From assembly GCA_938036315.1 (NCBI GenBank), contig CALHPK010000018.1, positions 1 to 52,113 of the forward strand: a stretch of 52,113 nt of DNA. Reading direction: 5' to 3'. The first letter of the stretch is position 1. Each line of letters begins with the position of its first letter. Source of the stretch: an uncultured bacterium (GTDB lineage: Bacteria; Calescibacteriota; Calescibacteriia; Calescibacteriales; Calescibacteriaceae). Below are positions 50,685 through 52,113 of the stretch, in pieces. Both the position numbers and the translations under genes were made by a program. The notes below the pieces were generated by a model. It did no database searches. It was not told the origin of the DNA and saw nothing but the letters and a program-made list of their open reading frames with translations.

Positions 50685-50867
50685 CTATAACCTTGTATAT
50701 GCTACCACAAGTAAGAGCCCTGTCCCCATCCTGTCCCATTCTATCTCTCCCTCAACCCTATTTAGTCTATTTATAACAGAATACACGGTTTCACTTACTC
50801 GCCTTAATTGTTTGGAACCTTTCCCAGACCCGAACCCAAGTCCAACCCCAAAACAGTAGTTTGCAAA
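50685..50867 (-). pseudogene. possible gene remnant, open frame without a start codon
   Basis: On the minus strand an open frame of 60 codons runs from just after a TGA (50868-50870) to TAG (50685-50687). It reads as plausible protein: 'GVGLGFGSGKGSKQLRRVSE', 'TVYSVINRLNRVEGEIEWDR', then 'MGTGLLLVVAYTRL'. There is no ATG near its beginning and only an internal GTG, so it could be the 3' end of a decayed gene. The upper part is G-rich, with four G-runs (50823-50849 on the complement) of G-quadruplex type. An alternative is non-coding, structured DNA. I do not recognise any family. Confidence 0.35.
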
Positions 50868-50942
50868 TCATTAACTATCTCAATTAAAGATCGCAAAAGA
50901 ATATTCAACCCGGATTTCAGATTGAAGATACAGAATATAGCT

Positions 50943-51030
50943 AAAACACTACAACCGCAATTGTATCACTAACCGCAATTGTATCACTTGATGAAAAAAC
51001 ACTACAATTGTAATTGCGTTGCTCGATGAA
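50943..51030. repeat. nested tandem repeats upstream of the AAA-ATPase-like gene
   Basis: Core: two identical copies of AACCGCAATTGTATCACT (50953-50970, 50971-50988). Flanking this, AAAACACTACAA occurs at 50943-50954 and 50996-51007, and a diverged third unit (TTGTAATTGCGTTGCTCGATG) ends near 51030. The block ends about 60 bp before the ATPase-like start and may be regulatory or a site of repeated slippage. Confidence 0.8.
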
Positions 51031-51090
51031 CTTGAGCATAGCTAAAAATTTTGTAAATCCTTTTGGAATTTTTACATTAGTATATGAGGT

Positions 51091-52113
51091 ATGAGAAAAA
51101 AGCTACCAATAGGAATTCAGAGCTTTGAAGAGATAAGAACTGGCGGATGGTATTATGTAGATAAAACTCATTTTGTAGAAAAACTTGTAAACACAGGAAA
51201 ATATTTTTTTCTGTCAAGACCAAGAAGATTCGGTAAATCTCTGTTTCTGGATACTCTCAAGCAAGCCTTCTTGGGCAAAAAAGAACTTTTTGAAGGTTTG
51301 TACCTGGAGAAAAACTGGGATTGGTCAAGATCATATCCTGTGATTCACATAGATTTAGGTGAGGGGGTGATCAGGAATGTAGAAGAGCTGAGAAAAATGA
51401 TATATTCAGTGCTCAGGGAACATGCGGAAATTTATCAAGTTGAACTGAAGGAAGATCTACTACAGTTAAGATTCAGAGAGTTAATAATCCAGCTTCACAG
51501 GAAATATAACCAAAAAGTAGTAGTTCTAATAGATGAGTATGACAAACCTATTTTGGATAGAATCGAGGAGAAAGAAAAAGCAAAAGAAATCAGAGAAGAA
51601 CTCAAGAATTTCTATGCTATCTTGAAAAACACAGACCCGTATCTGAAGCTTGTGTTTATAACAGGGGTGTCAAAGTTCTCAAAAGTATCACTGTTTTCAG
51701 GATTGAATCAGCTAGACGATATAACACTTGATAGAGACTATGCTGAGATCTGCGGATACACTGAGAAAGAATTAGTGGAGACTTTCAAGGATGAGCTAAG
51801 ATCTGAAGATGAGCTGAAAAATATAAGATTGTGGTATAATGGGTATAGTTGGTGTGGTGAGAAAGTCTACAACCCCTTTGATATACTCCTGTATTTGCAG
51901 AAAAGAGAATTCAGACCCTACTGGTTTGAGACAGGGACTCCCGAATTTCTCATAAAATTACTAATTCAAAAGAGATTTCATATACCAAATCTTGAAAATC
52001 TGAAAGTGAGTGAAAGGCTAATAGGTTCATTTGATGTAGATTTTATAGAGCCAGAAAATCTCCTTTTTCAGACAGGGTATCTTACAATAAGCAAAGTAGA
52101 AACAAAAGGAGCA
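51091..52113 (+). CDS. AAA-ATPase-like / PD-(D/E)XK nuclease family protein, 5' part
   Basis: First 341 codons; the gene continues beyond the window. It matches the family with an AAA-ATPase-like domain (PF09820 type) followed by a PD-(D/E)XK nuclease domain (DUF1703). Seen: the N-terminal 'LPIGIQSFEEIRTGGWYYVD', Walker A in 'LSRPRRFGKSLFLDTL', Walker B in 'VVVLIDEYDKPILD', 'FITGVSKFSKVSLFSGLNQL' (sensor-like) and 'LWYNGYSWCGEKVYNPFDI'. The nuclease domain is not yet reached. GAGG precedes the ATG. These genes are often multicopy and variable; the repeat-rich upstream region fits a recently acquired or mobile locus. Function is unknown, possibly defence-related. Confidence 0.9.
   Translation, partial: MRKKLPIGIQSFEEIRTGGWYYVDKTHFVEKLVNTGKYFFLSRPRRFGKSLFLDTLKQAFLGKKELFEGLYLEKNWDWSRSYPVIHIDLGEGVIRNVEELRKMIYSVLREHAEIYQVELKEDLLQLRFRELIIQLHRKYNQKVVVLIDEYDKPILDRIEEKEKAKEIREELKNFYAILKNTDPYLKLVFITGVSKFSKVSLFSGLNQLDDITLDRDYAEICGYTEKELVETFKDELRSEDELKNIRLWYNGYSWCGEKVYNPFDILLYLQKREFRPYWFETGTPEFLIKLLIQKRFHIPNLENLKVSERLIGSFDVDFIEPENLLFQTGYLTISKVETKGA

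Larger units (their letters stand above)
50593..51090. other. intergenic region with GC-rich island and tandem repeats
   Basis: 498 bp between tilS and the AAA-ATPase-like gene. It has a GC-rich island on the minus strand (about 50700-50850) that also reads as an open frame without a start (see separate entry), a perfect 18-bp tandem duplication (50953-50988), and a wider array of related repeats up to about 51030. Confidence 0.6.

Noticed and set aside
50668-50859. 63-codon open frame on the plus strand (Ser/Pro/Thr-rich)
   Set aside because: It is the opposite strand of the better protein-like minus frame at 50685-50867 and has no ribosome binding site.
50700-50860. tRNA, SRP RNA or RNase P RNA in the GC-rich island
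   Set aside because: The GGTTCG-like string lacks the T-loop adenine and no cloverleaf, SRP or P4-type core could be drawn.

Overview
The window is an AT-rich bacterial chromosome segment of about 52 kb holding roughly 52 protein genes, two of them cut by the window edges. I see no rRNA, tRNA, CRISPR array or intact insertion sequence. The organism looks like a diderm (outer membrane) bacterium: there are TolB, ExbD, SppA, many apparent lipoproteins and a large protein with a predicted C-terminal beta barrel. It is probably motile or chemotactic (CheB, CheY), has a Tat system and a prepilin peptidase, makes a quinone (MenA-like) and uses cobalamin. A bifunctional fructose-1,6-bisphosphate aldolase/phosphatase, a family known from archaea and deep-branching thermophilic bacteria, together with the dispersal of classical operons (lone sufB, hisH, rfbC, tolB), suggests a thermophile from a poorly sampled lineage. 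I cannot name the phylum from sequence reading alone.

Layout. 1-2.7 kb (minus): 5' end of a peptide-type solute-binding protein, ExbD, and a large lipoprotein of unknown function. 3.0-6.2 kb (plus): cobalamin adenosyltransferase, proC, prepilin peptidase, HMG-CoA lyase. 6.3-10.8 kb (minus): fabD, a small lipoprotein, a GAF-GGDEF diguanylate cyclase, pcm and a LysM-M23 peptidase, probably one transcription group. 11.3 kb (minus): rfbC. 12.1-18.5 kb (plus): cheB, an orphan parA, a sirtuin, an AmgK-like sugar kinase and an esterase lipoprotein with a 500-residue unknown C-terminus. 18.5-21.2 kb: a leaderless BtuF-like protein, a tiny MopE-motif protein, an unknown protein and sppA. 21.7-26.2 kb: a propeller/barrel protein, an FtsL-like protein and a YyaL-like protein. 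26.5-34.4 kb: three large membrane proteins of glycosyltransferase or unknown type, a UbiA-like protein, a second M23 peptidase and tolB. 34.4-42.3 kb: gpsA, an MFS carrier, menA, cheY, marC, sufB, trpS, tatC. 42.3-49.3 kb: hisH, a coiled-coil membrane protein, a glycosidase-like lipoprotein, acpP, the FBP aldolase/phosphatase, and a coiled-coil protein followed by a TPR protein. 49.3-52.1 kb: pgpA, tilS, a repeat-rich intergenic region and the start of an AAA-ATPase-like/PD-(D/E)XK protein.

The most unusual structural signal is not a gene. Short, mostly perfect tandem duplications of 13-19 bp (one of 33 bp) recur through the window, mostly between genes but also inside the M23 gene and across the pcm stop codon. 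At least ten such loci are listed. Their unit sequences are unrelated, so this looks like the footprint of a duplication process rather than one dispersed repeat family. Several genes also lack a Shine-Dalgarno sequence and have a -10-like box only 5-10 nt before the start codon, which suggests leaderless mRNAs.
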